Of a stretch of 64,000 nt of DNA, positions 63,935-64,000 are shown in pieces. The translations under genes were made by a program, and so were the position numbers. This stretch comes from Bacteroidota bacterium. Lineage in GTDB: Bacteria > Bacteroidota > Ignavibacteria > Tepidaquicellales > Tepidaquicellaceae. The DNA lies in NCBI GenBank assembly GCA_018266845.1, contig JAFDZO010000010.1, positions 62,001 to 126,000 of the forward strand. The letters are read 5' to 3'. Position 1 is the first letter of the stretch. Each line of letters begins with the position of its first letter. The notes beneath the pieces were generated by a model. The model had not been told where the DNA came from, did no database searches, and worked only from the letters and a program-made list of their open reading frames with translations.

Positions 63935-64000
63935 ATGACAAAAAATTCTACTCAAAAAGTCTCTGCTAAGCCGCTTCCTAAAACTGCTGATTTAGATATT
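63935..64000 (+). CDS. Start of a gene continuing beyond the window
   Basis: An ATG at 63935 opens a frame that reaches the window edge, encoding 22 residues (MTKNSTQKVSAKPLPKTADL, then DI). Too short to identify; the polar, Lys/Pro-rich start suggests a cytoplasmic protein. No clear ribosome-binding site is visible. Confidence 0.45.
   Translation, partial: MTKNSTQKVSAKPLPKTADLDI

Noticed and set aside
1-64000. tRNA, rRNA, riboswitch or integrase-type attachment sites
   Set aside because: None could be recognised by reading; a covariance-model search was not possible, so weak cases may be missed.

Overview
The window looks like a chromosomal stretch from an AT-rich bacterium of the Bacteroidota/Chlorobi/Ignavibacteriota group, most likely Ignavibacteria-like. 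The basis is seven C-terminal type IX secretion (T9SS) sorting domains of the NYPNPFNP type, DUF5686 and TonB-receptor proteins with carboxypeptidase-like regulatory domains, a divergent membrane pyrophosphatase, and low GC. The lineage is inferred from protein style, not from a marker-gene tree. No rRNA, tRNA, CRISPR array or complete insertion sequence was seen.

Layout. 1-5549: end of a surface-polysaccharide cluster (methyltransferase, two GT2 enzymes, a polyprenyl-phosphate sugar transferase, and a GT2 protein fused to a degenerate sugar-transferase half). 5562-9644: fatty-acid and cell-wall precursor genes (accA, murA, an acyl-CoA carboxylase beta subunit). 9645-10315: non-coding tract packed with palindromes. 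10316-17792: two ECF sigma/anti-sigma pairs, a TlpA-like thioredoxin lipoprotein, dxr and the site-2 protease rseP. 17899-20563: a small membrane protein and a TonB-dependent receptor. 20576-24129 (minus): a soluble TPR histidine kinase and a helical-repeat protein. 24130-25857: a decayed T9SS cargo gene and a MITE-like inverted repeat. 25858-30880: hsp20 behind a sigma-54-type promoter, dnaK, a PIN-toxin/antitoxin pair and ada. 31345-37544: a large T9SS propeller protein, a SpoIIE-type phosphatase and an exonuclease/GIY-YIG nuclease. 37998-45454: an acyl-CoA synthetase, then nuoA-nuoF with a T9SS cargo gene and its terminator lodged between nuoB and nuoC. 45693-57349: secreted and outer-membrane proteins (S8 protease, two related repeat proteins, M28 peptidase, DUF5686 protein, a second adhesin-like protein). 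57492-62120: rsmG, rplY, pth, hppA. 62121-64000: repeat-rich DNA, an orphan HTH gene, a possible small RNA and the first codons of a further gene.

How it fits together. Housekeeping genes are interleaved with single cell-surface cargo genes, most followed by their own hairpin terminator. The two sigma/anti-sigma pairs with RseP downstream suggest an envelope-stress module using regulated intramembrane proteolysis; the second anti-sigma factor has cysteines in its outer domain and sits directly before a periplasmic thioredoxin, which hints at redox input. The most unusual features are the nuo-operon interruption, the families of interspersed palindromes with stem-preserving changes, the degenerate glycosyltransferase fusion, the doubled antitoxin and a possible minus-strand small RNA near the right edge.
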